This document shows, one piece after another, positions 7,138 to 13,812 of a DNA stretch of 13,812 bases. The first letter of the stretch is position 1. Each line of letters opens with the position of its first letter. The notes beneath the pieces are model-generated. The model saw nothing but the letters and a program-made list of their open reading frames with translations, was not told where the DNA came from and searched no databases. Origin of the DNA: DATKIY01 sp035543875 (lineage in GTDB: Bacteria; Actinomycetota; Actinomycetes; JAHEKZ01); NCBI GenBank assembly GCA_035543875.1, contig DATKIY010000250.1, positions 1 to 13,812 of the forward strand, read 5' to 3'. A program made the position numbers and the translations under genes.

Positions 7138-7169
7138 CAACCCTAGCGTCCCATCTGTCCCAACCCTAG
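7138..7169 (-). repeat. Direct repeat CTAGGGTTG in the divIVA upstream gap
   Basis: CTAGGGTTG occurs on the minus strand at 7169-7161 and 7146-7138, 23 bp apart start to start. Each copy contains TAGGGT, a possible TAnnnT -10 box, but no matching -35 is seen, so a divIVA promoter here is only a possibility. The first copy lies 7 bp beyond the yggT stop. Confidence 0.5.
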
Positions 7170-7175
7170 GCCGCG

Positions 7176-7469
7176 TCATGCAACACGCAGGCCAGAGACG
7201 ATCCAGATGGCCACTTGAATGGCGACGAATAAAATAAGCACTGACAGGTCCACTGACGCTCCGCCCAACTGAATCGGCGGAATCAACCGCCGTAAGGCGC
7301 GCACGGGTGGATCGGTCACGGTATAGACGGCCTCGAACAGGACCAGGGCAAATCCGCCTGGCCGATAGTCCCGCGCAAACATCTGGACGAGTTCCAGTAC
7401 GACACGAGTGACAAGCAGGATCTGGAAAACAAACAGCGCAACAACAATGACCTGCAGAACGATGTCCAT
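7176..7469 (-). CDS. yggT: YggT family small membrane protein
   Basis: This 97-residue integral membrane protein has two hydrophobic segments (about 3-27 and about 72-95) flanking a middle part that contains TDPPVRALRRLIPPI, the hallmark of the YggT family (TDP-x-L/V..R..IPP). In actinobacteria the gene is nearly always between sepF and divIVA and is linked to division or membrane/osmotic function, but its molecular role is not established. The ATG at 7469 lies 11 bases after the sepF stop with only a weak ribosome site, so it is probably translated by coupling to sepF. Confidence 0.9.
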   Translation of the reverse strand: MDIVLQVIVVALFVFQILLVTRVVLELVQMFARDYRPGGFALVLFEAVYTVTDPPVRALRRLIPPIQLGGASVDLSVLILFVAIQVAIWIVSGLRVA

Positions 7470-7480
7470 CGACGCGCTAA

Positions 7481-8005
7481 CTAGCTCTGGTTGAAGAAGC
7501 CGCCCTGGGCCATGCGCTGCTTCTCCTCAGCGGTGACAACGACATTGGCAGGAGACAGCAGGAAGACTTTTTGAGTGACGCGCTCAATGGTCCCTCGACG
7601 GCCGAAGACAAGCCCTGCAGAGAAGTCAACAATTCGCTTGGCGTCCGTGTCATCCATCTCGGTCAGGTTCATGATGACCGGAGTGCCATCGCGGAATGCC
7701 TCACCGATGGCGCGGGCGTCGTTATAGGTGCGTGGATGCAGCGTGGTGATGCGGTAGTCCGACTCCGGGCCGTTGCTGGCTACTCGCTGCGGACGGGCAG
7801 GTGGAAGATCTTCGATGCGGTCGCCGTCACGTACTGCTTGCAGGGGGCGAGTGCGTTCGTCAACCCGGTCGTCGATCCGGGCGTCGTAACGACCGTCGGC
7901 ACGTCCAGGGCTCGCTTCATCGGCATACTCGTCGTACTCCCCGTAGCGGTCGTCGTGTTCGACCAGCCCGAGGTAGACAGCCATCTTGCGCATCGCGCCG
8001 GCCAT
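7481..8005 (-). CDS. sepF: SepF, membrane anchor of FtsZ
   Basis: SepF links FtsZ filaments to the membrane and replaces FtsA in actinobacteria. The start at 8005 is chosen because the protein then begins MAGAMRKMAVYLGLVE, the conserved amphipathic membrane-binding helix, and AAAGGT lies just upstream. An in-frame extension to 8143 would prepend 46 residues of unrelated sequence overlapping yggS. Length is 174. Residues about 17-82 are an Asp/Arg-rich flexible linker. Residues about 84-160 are the folded FtsZ-binding domain (YRITTLHPRTYNDARAIGEA, then VIMNLTEMDD, KRIVDFSAGLVFG, KVFLLSPANV). The C-terminal FFNQS is also typical. It is separated from yggS by 97 bp containing a phased repeat array, which suggests its own control. 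Confidence 0.95.
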   Translation of the reverse strand: MAGAMRKMAVYLGLVEHDDRYGEYDEYADEASPGRADGRYDARIDDRVDERTRPLQAVRDGDRIEDLPPARPQRVASNGPESDYRITTLHPRTYNDARAIGEAFRDGTPVIMNLTEMDDTDAKRIVDFSAGLVFGRRGTIERVTQKVFLLSPANVVVTAEEKQRMAQGGFFNQS

Positions 8006-8023
8006 TCGAGACCTTTCCCTCTG

Positions 8024-8073
8024 TATCCCGTCTATATCCCGGAAATGTTCCCGTAAATATCCGCGGGTATCCG
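8024..8073 (-). repeat. Array of five phased CGG(G)ATA-like motifs upstream of sepF
   Basis: Read on the plus strand, TATCCCG begins at 8024 and 8035, GTTCCCG at 8047, TATCCG at 8058 and 8068. Spacings are 11, 12, 11 and 10 bp, near one helical turn. The array fills the gap between yggS and sepF and ends about 19 bp before the sepF start. It may be an operator array or a degenerate tandem repeat. Confidence 0.6.
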
Positions 8074-8102
8074 TGCCTGCGATCTGTCCTACGACACGGA
8101 CG

Positions 8103-8801
8103 CTACCCGACAGGCGGCCGGTGACCGAGCACCGCGCTACCAATCCGCACGTGTGTCGCGCCGCAGCTGATAGCGGCCTCCAGGTCGGCGCTCATGCCGG
8201 CCGAGATGATCACGGCATCCGGATGATCACGACGCAGCTCTTCGGCTATCACCGCCAGTCGTTCAAATGCGCGGAGAGGCTCTTCGTCGAGCGGTGCCAC
8301 CGCCATGATCCCCGACAGTTCCAGGGCCTTCGACTCGGCCACGAGCCCGGCCAAGGGCAACACCTCCGACGGCGCGGCACCCCCTCGTCCGGGCTCCGCG
8401 TCCAGACCCACCTGAACCAGACACCGAATCTGCCGCTGAACGCGCTGCGCCTCGCGTTCGAGAGACCCCACCAGCTTCGGCCGGTCAACGGACTCGACCA
8501 GGCCGGCATAGCTGACAACCGAGCGAACCTTGTTGGTTTGGAGCTGCCCGATGAAATGCCAGTTCAGCGCGAGGTCCGCCGTGGCTGCCGCCTTGGGTGC
8601 GGCTTCTTGGTCGCGGTTCTCGCCGACATCGCGAACGCCGAGCTCTGCGAGTAGGCGTACATCTGTGGCCGGCCAGGTCTTGGTGACCACCACAAGCGTG
8701 ATGTCGTCAGCTGTTCGTGACGCAGCGGCCGCCGCGCGTTCGATGCGTCCACGAACTGACTGCAGGTTGCGGGCAAGCTCAACGCTTCGCCCGGCGCTCA
8801 A
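8103..8801 (-). CDS. yggS: YggS/PLPBP family pyridoxal-phosphate homeostasis protein
   Basis: The protein has 232 residues and the alanine-racemase-like TIM barrel of the YggS (PROSC) family, which binds pyridoxal 5'-phosphate without known catalysis and buffers PLP and amino-acid pools. The PLP lysine is K41 in LVVVTKTWP. Other family landmarks are GVRDVGENRDQE, WHFIGQLQTNKV, LSGIMAV and the phosphate-binding end SAGMSADLEAAISCGATHVRIGSAVLG. The start is TTG at 8801-8799, 6 bases after the ftsZ stop TAG; no in-frame ATG or GTG is close and the ribosome site is weak, so coupling to ftsZ is likely. In most actinobacteria pgeF (YfiH/YlmD) sits between ftsZ and this gene; here it is absent. Confidence 0.95.
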   Translation of the reverse strand: MSAGRSVELARNLQSVRGRIERAAAAASRTADDITLVVVTKTWPATDVRLLAELGVRDVGENRDQEAAPKAAATADLALNWHFIGQLQTNKVRSVVSYAGLVESVDRPKLVGSLEREAQRVQRQIRCLVQVGLDAEPGRGGAAPSEVLPLAGLVAESKALELSGIMAVAPLDEEPLRAFERLAVIAEELRRDHPDAVIISAGMSADLEAAISCGATHVRIGSAVLGHRPPVG

Positions 8802-8807
8802 CCCGAC

Positions 8808-9983
8808 CTACTTGAGAAAGTCAGGAACATCCAGGTCGTCGCTGGCGGCGTCGTCGAACACGATGGTGCGCGGAGCTTTCGGTTCGGGCAGCTCAATCCG
8901 CTGGTTCCCCTCGTCCGACGCACGAGCCGGTTCGGGCATCGTCACGACGTCGGGACGTTCCTGCGGACCTGAGTCAGCTGCCTGGTCGGCAGGCTGGTCA
9001 GCCGCACGGCGAACCGGGGCACGCGCCGGACCGGGCTGACCGCCATCGAACCCAGCAGCGATGACCGTCACTCGAACCTCGTCGCCCAGCGCGTCGTCGA
9101 TCACGGCTCCGAAGATGATGTTGGCTTCGGGGTGGGCAGACTCGGCGACCAGCCGGGCCGACTCGTTGATCTCGAACAACCCCAAGTCGGAACCACCACT
9201 GATAGACAACAGGACCCCACGGGCACCATCAATCGAGGCTTCCAGCAATGGGCTGGAAATGGCGGTCTCGGCTGCGGCCGTCGCGCGGTCGTCACCGCGG
9301 GCACTTCCGATCCCCATGAGGGCAGTGCCGGCACCCTGCATCACAGACTTCACATCGGCGAAGTCGAGGTTGATGAGTCCTGGAGTGGTGATGAGATCGG
9401 TGATGCCTTGGACACCCGACATCAAGACATGGTCAGCCGACTTGAACGCATCGAGGACGCTGACTTGGCGGTCGCTTATGGAAAGCAGTCTGTCGTTGGG
9501 GATCACAATGAGGGTGTCGACTTCTTCCCGCAGACTGTCGATTCCGACGTCAGCCTGCTGCGCACGTCGTCGACCTTCGAACCCGAATGGTCGGGTCACC
9601 ACACCGATAGTGAGTGCGCCGATCGCACGTGCGATGCTCGCGACAACAGGTGCGCCACCCGTTCCGGTACCGCCACCTTCCCCCGCGGTCACGAACACCA
9701 TGTCGGCACCCTTGAGTACCTCTTCAATTTCTTCCCGGTGGTCTTCGGCAGCTTTACGACCAACCTCGGGATCGGCGCCAGCACCGAGACCGCGCGTGAG
9801 CTCTCGGCCGATGTCGAGTTTGACATCTGCATCGCTCATTAACAGCGCCTGCGCATCAGTGTTGATGGCGATGAACTCGACGCCCTTCAACCCGACTTCA
9901 ATCATCCGGTTGATGGCATTGACACCTCCGCCACCGATGCCAACTACCTTGATGACCGCCAGATAGTTCTGTGGTGCCGCCAC
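8808..9983 (-). CDS. ftsZ: FtsZ, tubulin-like cell division GTPase
   Basis: FtsZ polymerises into the Z ring that organises septal wall synthesis. The GTG start at 9983-9981 has GGGAAGG (9997-9991) 7 bases upstream and gives the conserved start MAAPQNYLAVIKVVGIGGGG. Length is 391. The tubulin signature GGGTGTG is at 103-109. The T7 synergy loop NLDFAD at 205-210 carries the catalytic aspartates D207 and D210. The GTPase and C-terminal domains run to about residue 314 (RVTVIAAGF), followed by a Pro/Ala/Asp-rich linker of about 67 residues. The C-terminal peptide DDLDVPDFLK (382-391) is the docking site for SepF and other partners. ftsZ has its own promoter-like region in the gap after ftsQ. 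No ftsA precedes it, as in many actinobacteria that use SepF. Confidence 0.99.
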   Translation of the reverse strand: MAAPQNYLAVIKVVGIGGGGVNAINRMIEVGLKGVEFIAINTDAQALLMSDADVKLDIGRELTRGLGAGADPEVGRKAAEDHREEIEEVLKGADMVFVTAGEGGGTGTGGAPVVASIARAIGALTIGVVTRPFGFEGRRRAQQADVGIDSLREEVDTLIVIPNDRLLSISDRQVSVLDAFKSADHVLMSGVQGITDLITTPGLINLDFADVKSVMQGAGTALMGIGSARGDDRATAAAETAISSPLLEASIDGARGVLLSISGGSDLGLFEINESARLVAESAHPEANIIFGAVIDDALGDEVRVTVIAAGFDGGQPGPARAPVRRAADQPADQAADSGPQERPDVVTMPEPARASDEGNQRIELPEPKAPRTIVFDDAASDDLDVPDFLK

Positions 9984-10046
9984 GTGTCTGCCTTCCCATC
10001 GTCATTCGCTACTGCGGTTCGTGGTCCGCTGTTGGCTGACTCTCAC

Positions 10047-10120
10047 CCTTTAGTAGAGATTGAACGTTATGTCAACTAGAGGACTGGCAGCAAAGTAACG
10101 AAGTGACCCGATGGGGTCAA
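10047..10120 (-). promoter_or_regulatory. ftsZ upstream promoter region with two TTGAC boxes
   Basis: The 133-bp gap between ftsQ and ftsZ holds two promoter-like arrangements on the minus strand. TTGACC (10120-10115) overlaps the ftsQ stop and is followed after exactly 17 bases by TACTTT (10097-10092). TTGACA (10075-10070), a consensus -35, is followed by TACTAA (10055-10050, spacing 14) or TAAAGG (10052-10047, spacing 17). Independent ftsZ promoters in this gap are known from other actinobacteria; which box is used cannot be decided from sequence. Confidence 0.55.
10104..10119. repeat. Inverted repeat TGACCC-gatg-GGGTCA at the ftsQ stop
   Basis: Perfect 6-bp arms with a 4-base centre. It lies across the ftsQ stop codon and between the putative -35 TTGACC and -10 TACTTT of the distal ftsZ promoter. 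As RNA it gives a short hairpin without a T-run, so a terminator is unlikely; as DNA it has the form of an operator. Confidence 0.6.
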
Positions 10121-10869
10121 CTGGACCACGCGGGAGCTTCAGGAACAGACACGTTGTACGTGGTTGCACGAGGTGCTTGCTTCTGAAGCAGTCGCAGCAT
10201 CAGCTGCGCTTTTTCGTTCGTGTTGTTGGCACTCCCCCACTGCACTGACGAACCGTTGCGCAAAACGACTCGAACCGCTCGCACGCTCGTAGCGTTGATC
10301 GTGTCAACCTTCTGAGCAAATCGCGGGGGCAACTCGCGCGCCACAGTAAATGTCGCCACATCAACATCATCTGACGTATCGGACGTCGCGGTGCCGAGGT
10401 CAGGCGATAGGCGGTCGAGCATTGGCAGGTCCGTCGGGCGCGTGGCCACGACTCGGTACATCTCTCCGTCCGATCCAACGATGCCAAATCCACCCGTGGT
10501 AGCAACCGCGGCGACGGGACGGCGTTCGGTGACGACAATACGTACGGTGTCCGGCCACTCACGCTCAACATGCGCGGTTGCCACTGCGTCTAGCTGTTCG
10601 ACGCGAGCTGCGATGTCGGACAGTGGCAGACGTGCAAGCGCCATCCCCTTGGGGACCTCCGCCGCGGCGAGCACCTGGTCTTCGGTGACCTGATGCGACC
10701 CAACCACGAGAACCGTGCGCGCGGAGAATATCGGGGAGTAGAAAAACAGCCAGCCCAGCATTGCGACGGTGGCCAGCAGAGCCAGCCCGATCACCCATGG
10801 TGAATGAAGGTGTCGGAACGACGCAGATCGCGACGACCCAACTGATGAAGACGACGGCAATGACGTCAC
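10117..10869 (-). CDS. ftsQ: FtsQ/DivIB divisome protein
   Basis: FtsQ is a bitopic membrane protein that holds FtsB/FtsL and links the early and late divisome. The GTG start at 10869 overlaps the murC stop by 4 bases (GTGA), with AGAGGC upstream inside murC. Length is 250. The cytoplasmic tail is short (about 24 residues), the membrane helix is about 25-44 (WVIGLALLATVAMLGWLFFY), then the POTRA domain about 47-116 (FSARTVLVVGSHQVTEDQVLAAA to WPDTVRIVVTERRPVAAV). The FtsQ beta domain runs to about 240 (VRAVRVVLRNGSSVQWG, then EKAQLMLRLL). The end YNVSVPEAPA is typical of actinobacterial FtsQ. Confidence 0.95.
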   Translation of the reverse strand: MTSLPSSSSVGSSRSASFRHLHSPWVIGLALLATVAMLGWLFFYSPIFSARTVLVVGSHQVTEDQVLAAAEVPKGMALARLPLSDIAARVEQLDAVATAHVEREWPDTVRIVVTERRPVAAVATTGGFGIVGSDGEMYRVVATRPTDLPMLDRLSPDLGTATSDTSDDVDVATFTVARELPPRFAQKVDTINATSVRAVRVVLRNGSSVQWGSANNTNEKAQLMLRLLQKQAPRATTYNVSVPEAPAWSS

Positions 10870-12305
10870 GATGCGCCTCTGCGCGACGAAAACTCACGTT
10901 CAGCGAGAAGCTCCACGACCTCTGGACCGAGCGTCGTCACGATTCCATCTCCGAGCGTCAGCACGAGATCGCCTGGCTCCGCTCGATCGACCAGCCACGG
11001 AGCCACGGCAGAAAAGGACGGTTCGAACTGAACCTGCTGAGCAGGGAGCGGTACAGCTGCCGCAACCAACGCACCCGTTGCACCAGGGATCGGTGCCTCG
11101 TTGCTGCCGTACACCTCGAGGACCACGACCTCGTCGGCCAACCCGAGCGCTTCGCCTAGCTCACGATGAAACATGGCCGTCCTGGTGAACCGGAGCGGCT
11201 GAAACGCGACTATCAGGCGCCCACCTACGGCAATCTGCCTGGCCGCTTCTAGGGTCGCCTTGATCTCGCTGTGGTGGTGGGCGTAGTCGTCGTACACCTT
11301 CACACCGTCCGCTTCACCCTTGAACTCAAACCGACGTCGGGCGCCGGTGTACAGCTCCAAACCTTCGCTCATCTCGCCAACCCCAAACCCGAGTCCAATA
11401 CCTGCGGTGAGCGCGGCGGTGGCGTTCAACACGTTGTGGCGACCCAGCACTCTGAGCATCACGCGTGGTTGACGTCGCCCACGGATCACGGGTTCAAACG
11501 ACGATCCAGCGGCGGTCAGCTCCAACCCGGTGACTCGAACATCAGCCGCTGCGTGTTCGCCGTACGTCAGCACGGTTCGACCAGTGCTGTGTGCGTGCGA
11601 TGCGGCTGCAGCCGCCCCTGGGTCGTCAGCACAAGCAATAACGAGCCCATCGGGCTCGAGTCGTTCCACGAAGTCGTCGAATGCCTGGTGCACAGCAGCT
11701 GCGTTGCCCCAGTGGTCGAGATGGTCAGCCTCCACGTTGGTGACCACCGCGATGTCGGGGTCAAGCACCAAGAACGAGCCGTCACTTTCGTCCGACTCAG
11801 CGACGAAGATCTGACCGGAGCCAGCATGGGCGTTGGTTCCAGTTTCGTTGAGCTGAGCGCCGATGTAGAACGACGGGTCCGCTCCACAGTGCTGGAGAGC
11901 AACGGCAAGCATGGAGGTCGTTGTGGTCTTGCCGTGCGTGCCTGCAATAACAACTGCGGTTCGAGAGCGCATGCAGTACGCGAGCGCCTCGGCCCGGTGC
12001 AGAACTCGCAAGCCCCGCGCCCTGGCGGTGATGAGTTCGGCGTTGTCGTCACGAATTGCGGTCGATACGACCACCGTGTCAACCTCCGGCAGAGAATCCT
12101 CGCGCTGACCGAGATGAATGTTCGCGCCAAGTGCACGCAGTGGGGCGAGGATGCGCGACTCACGCAGTTCGCTGCCACTCACCGGAGCGCCGCGAGCGCA
12201 CAACATTCTGGTGAGCGCCGACATGCCAGCGCCACCGACGCCGATGAGATGAATGCGTCCAAGCTCGGCCAGTGGATCTGATGCCCGCAGGCTGCTGCCG
12301 CTCAT
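10866..12305 (-). CDS. murC: UDP-N-acetylmuramate--L-alanine ligase
   Basis: MurC adds L-alanine to UDP-MurNAc with ATP, the first step in building the peptidoglycan stem peptide in the cytosol. The ATG at 12305 overlaps the murG stop by 4 bases (ATGA), and GGGAGG lies about 6 bases upstream. Length is 479, usual for the family. The N-terminal UDP-sugar domain begins HLIGVGGAGMSALTRML (19-35); the ATP P-loop is GTHGKTTTT (122-130); NVEADHLDHWG (190-200) is the central-domain signature; GRHNVLNATAAL (288-299) and DDYAHHHSEIKATL (339-352) are the family landmarks linking central and C-terminal domains. QPLRFTRT (369-376) stands where most MurC proteins have QPH-R-(Y/F)-(S/T)-R-T, so His is replaced by Leu. 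Translation is coupled to murG and ftsQ. Confidence 0.98.
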   Translation of the reverse strand: MSGSSLRASDPLAELGRIHLIGVGGAGMSALTRMLCARGAPVSGSELRESRILAPLRALGANIHLGQREDSLPEVDTVVVSTAIRDDNAELITARARGLRVLHRAEALAYCMRSRTAVVIAGTHGKTTTTSMLAVALQHCGADPSFYIGAQLNETGTNAHAGSGQIFVAESDESDGSFLVLDPDIAVVTNVEADHLDHWGNAAAVHQAFDDFVERLEPDGLVIACADDPGAAAAASHAHSTGRTVLTYGEHAAADVRVTGLELTAAGSSFEPVIRGRRQPRVMLRVLGRHNVLNATAALTAGIGLGFGVGEMSEGLELYTGARRRFEFKGEADGVKVYDDYAHHHSEIKATLEAARQIAVGGRLIVAFQPLRFTRTAMFHRELGEALGLADEVVVLEVYGSNEAPIPGATGALVAAAVPLPAQQVQFEPSFSAVAPWLVDRAEPGDLVLTLGDGIVTTLGPEVVELLAEREFSSRRGAS

Positions 12306-13417
12306 GGCCGCCTCCCGGCCGCTTCAAGCACCATGTCGACCAGTCTCTCGTCGGCATCGGGGTAACCCAGGGTCGATGCCCGCTCGCTCATGAGCGAGAG
12401 CCGCTCGCGATCCTCCAGCAGCGGGGCAACTGACTCAATAATCTGCGTTCCCGTGAGCTCAGCGTCAGCGATCAACAGGCCAGCGCCTGCGGCAACCATC
12501 GGCGCAGCGTTGAGCTCCTGCTCACCGTTGCTGTGTGGGTATGGCACAAACACCCCCGGCAGGCCGACAGCTGCCAGTTCGGCGCAGGTCATCGCCCCAG
12601 AACGGCAGAGCACCAAGTCGGCCGCCGCGTAAGCACGATCCATGTGATCGATGTAAGGCACGACTACATAGGGTGGAAGCCCCGCAGTCGACGGAACGTC
12701 AACCTCGTTGCCCGGACCGACAACGTGGAGAACCTGGATTCCTCGAGCTAACAGCTGCGTCGCTGCAGCTGACATGGCGTTGTTGATTCTCGCTGCGCCT
12801 TGCGATCCCCCGAAAACGAGCAACGTAGATCGCTCAGGATCCAGCCCCCATTCCAGGCGCGCTGCCTTGCGCTCATTGGCTCGGTTGAGAGTGGCCACGG
12901 CTCGTCGCAGCGGGATCCCGGTCAGCTGGCCGTGAGCCAGCGTCGAGTCGGGTGTGCTGACGGCGACGAACTGGGTGAACCTCGCGCCAATACGGTTTGC
13001 CATTCCAGCGCGTGCGTTGGCCTCGTGGACGACGATTGGCACACCTGCGCGTCGAGCAGCGAGGTAGGCAGGCAACGCTACATAGCCACCGAAGCCGACG
13101 ACGACATGCGGCTGAACCGAGTCGATGACCGCGCGGGCTGCGCGGACAGCACCACGCAACCGAACAGGCAGGCTGACCAAATCCAGCGATGGCCGACGAG
13201 GAAGCGGAACCCTTGGGATGAGCCGCAGGTCGTAGCCCCGTGCCGGTACCAGCGTCGCCTCCAGTCCTGTGGCCGTCCCCAGCGCGGTGATCGCGACCGG
13301 TCGTCTTCGCTCAAGTGCTTCGGCTAGCGACATCGCTGGTTCGACGTGACCGGCCGTTCCACCACCTGCAAGCAGAACGCGCAACGGCGTGAGGCCAGCT
13401 GCGTGACTGCCGGTCAC
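12302..13417 (-). CDS. murG: UDP-GlcNAc transferase that makes lipid II
   Basis: MurG adds GlcNAc to lipid I on the inner face of the membrane, giving lipid II. The start is taken as GTG 13417-13415, which overlaps the ftsW stop by 4 bases (GTGA) and gives 371 residues, usual for MurG. The frame stays open upstream to 13645, but that would place 76 unrelated residues inside ftsW. Visible motifs are the N-terminal loop LLAGGGTAGHVEPA (15-28), VVGFGGYVALP (106-116), VVHEANARAGMANR (129-142), the UDP-binding FGGSQGAARIN (202-212), CRSGAMTCAEL (271-281) and the sugar-binding GEQELNA (298-304). In the first loop Val replaces the usual Ile of GHIEPA. The ribosome site is weak, so translation probably depends on coupling to ftsW. 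Confidence 0.97.
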   Translation of the reverse strand: MTGSHAAGLTPLRVLLAGGGTAGHVEPAMSLAEALERRRPVAITALGTATGLEATLVPARGYDLRLIPRVPLPRRPSLDLVSLPVRLRGAVRAARAVIDSVQPHVVVGFGGYVALPAYLAARRAGVPIVVHEANARAGMANRIGARFTQFVAVSTPDSTLAHGQLTGIPLRRAVATLNRANERKAARLEWGLDPERSTLLVFGGSQGAARINNAMSAAATQLLARGIQVLHVVGPGNEVDVPSTAGLPPYVVVPYIDHMDRAYAAADLVLCRSGAMTCAELAAVGLPGVFVPYPHSNGEQELNAAPMVAAGAGLLIADAELTGTQIIESVAPLLEDRERLSLMSERASTLGYPDADERLVDMVLEAAGRRP

Positions 13418-13812
13418 CGTCGACTGTCTCGTCGTAGAAGTCTCCGGATTGGTCCAGGGCCACGCTCTTTCAATGCCGCACGTGCCCCTGGCAAGCCACG
13501 AGCAAACGACATCAACATTCCCAGCGCGAACATTGTGGGCAGCAGCGCTGAACCGCCATACGAGACCAAGGGCAGTGGCACACCGGTGATCGGTAGCACG
13601 CTCAGTACTCCGCCGATGTTGATGACCATCTGCACACCGATCCACACCACGGTGCTTCCGGCAGCGAATCTGACAAACAGGTCGTCAGTCAGCAGCGCAA
13701 CTTGTAGCGCTCCAAGTATCAGGGCGGCAAAAATGAGTAGGACGGTGATCGTGCCGATCAGTCCTAGCTCTTCACCAATCACGGCAAAGATGAAGTCGGT
13801 GTGCGCCTCGGG
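13414..13812 (-). CDS. ftsW: FtsW septal peptidoglycan polymerase, C-terminal part (runs off right edge)
   Basis: The frame is open from the right edge to the TGA at 13416-13414, giving the last 132 residues. It enters with PEAHTDFIFAVIGEELGLIG, the conserved SEDS motif of FtsW/RodA, and continues through three hydrophobic segments: TITVLLIFAALILGALQVAL, STVVWIGVQMVINIGGVLSV, and PLVSYGGSALLPTMFALGML. PLPLVSYGGSALL is a strongly conserved loop. The end is a basic tail (ARAALKERGPGPIRRLLRRDSRR). The position directly before murG in a dcw cluster supports FtsW over RodA. SEDS proteins polymerise lipid II together with a class B penicillin-binding protein. Confidence 0.97.
   Translation of the reverse strand, partial: PEAHTDFIFAVIGEELGLIGTITVLLIFAALILGALQVALLTDDLFVRFAAGSTVVWIGVQMVINIGGVLSVLPITGVPLPLVSYGGSALLPTMFALGMLMSFARGLPGARAALKERGPGPIRRLLRRDSRR

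Noticed and set aside
8006..8143. N-terminal extension of sepF
   Set aside because: The additional 46 residues do not resemble SepF, overlap yggS, and cover the repeat array. MAGAMRKMAVYLGL at 8005 is the conserved start.
9061..9966. Long plus-strand open frame opposite ftsZ
   Set aside because: A shadow of ftsZ codon bias, rich in Ser, Pro, Thr and Arg. It has no recognisable domain and no ribosome site.
13418..13645. N-terminal extension of murG
   Set aside because: It lies wholly within ftsW coding sequence in another frame and has no MurG-like content.
1..13812. Mobile elements, CRISPR arrays, tRNA or rRNA genes
   Set aside because: I looked for repeat-spacer arrays, transposase motifs with flanking repeats, and tRNA cloverleaf landmarks on both strands and saw none.

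Overview
The window is a stretch of actinobacterial chromosome carrying the 3' half of the division and cell-wall (dcw) cluster next to an isoleucyl-tRNA synthetase gene. The actinobacterial assignment rests on several things: the order ftsW-murG-murC-ftsQ-ftsZ-yggS-sepF-yggT-divIVA, the lack of ftsA between ftsQ and ftsZ, an FtsZ beginning MAAPQNYLAVIKVVG, a SepF beginning MAGAMRKMAVYLGL, an ultrashort T-box before ileS, high G+C and frequent GTG starts. I cannot name a genus.

Layout from left to right. Positions 1-578 (minus) hold the N-terminal part of a Lys/Ala-rich protein, probably a DksA/TraR-like zinc-finger protein whose finger lies off the left edge. Positions 579-1034 are non-coding and contain a well-formed ileS T-box leader with an AUC specifier. 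ileS follows (1035-4208, plus). Its class I signature is GTHH instead of HxGH, the swapped form linked to strong mupirocin resistance in IleRS2 enzymes. After a 241-bp gap come two plus-strand genes: an unrecognised 156-residue protein and a secreted phosphodiester glycosidase (NAGPA family). The latter converges on divIVA with only 19 bp between stop codons.

From 6144 to the right edge everything is on the minus strand. Transcription runs ftsW (C-terminal part only), murG, murC, ftsQ, a 133-bp promoter-like gap, ftsZ, yggS, a 97-bp gap, sepF, yggT, a 93-bp gap, divIVA. ftsW, murG, murC and ftsQ are chained by three 4-base start/stop overlaps. Together the products flip or polymerise lipid II at the septum (FtsW), finish lipid II (MurG), add L-alanine to the muropeptide precursor (MurC), assemble the divisome (FtsQ), form the Z ring (FtsZ), anchor it to the membrane (SepF) and direct polar growth (DivIVA).

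Most of the window is ordinary core genome, and I see no clear sign of a new defence, mobile or biosynthetic system. The points worth a second look are the GTHH IleRS under T-box control, the two-gene cassette between ileS and divIVA, the roughly 124-residue Pro/Ala tail on DivIVA, three short repeat arrays in front of divIVA, sepF and ftsZ, and the absence of pgeF between ftsZ and yggS.
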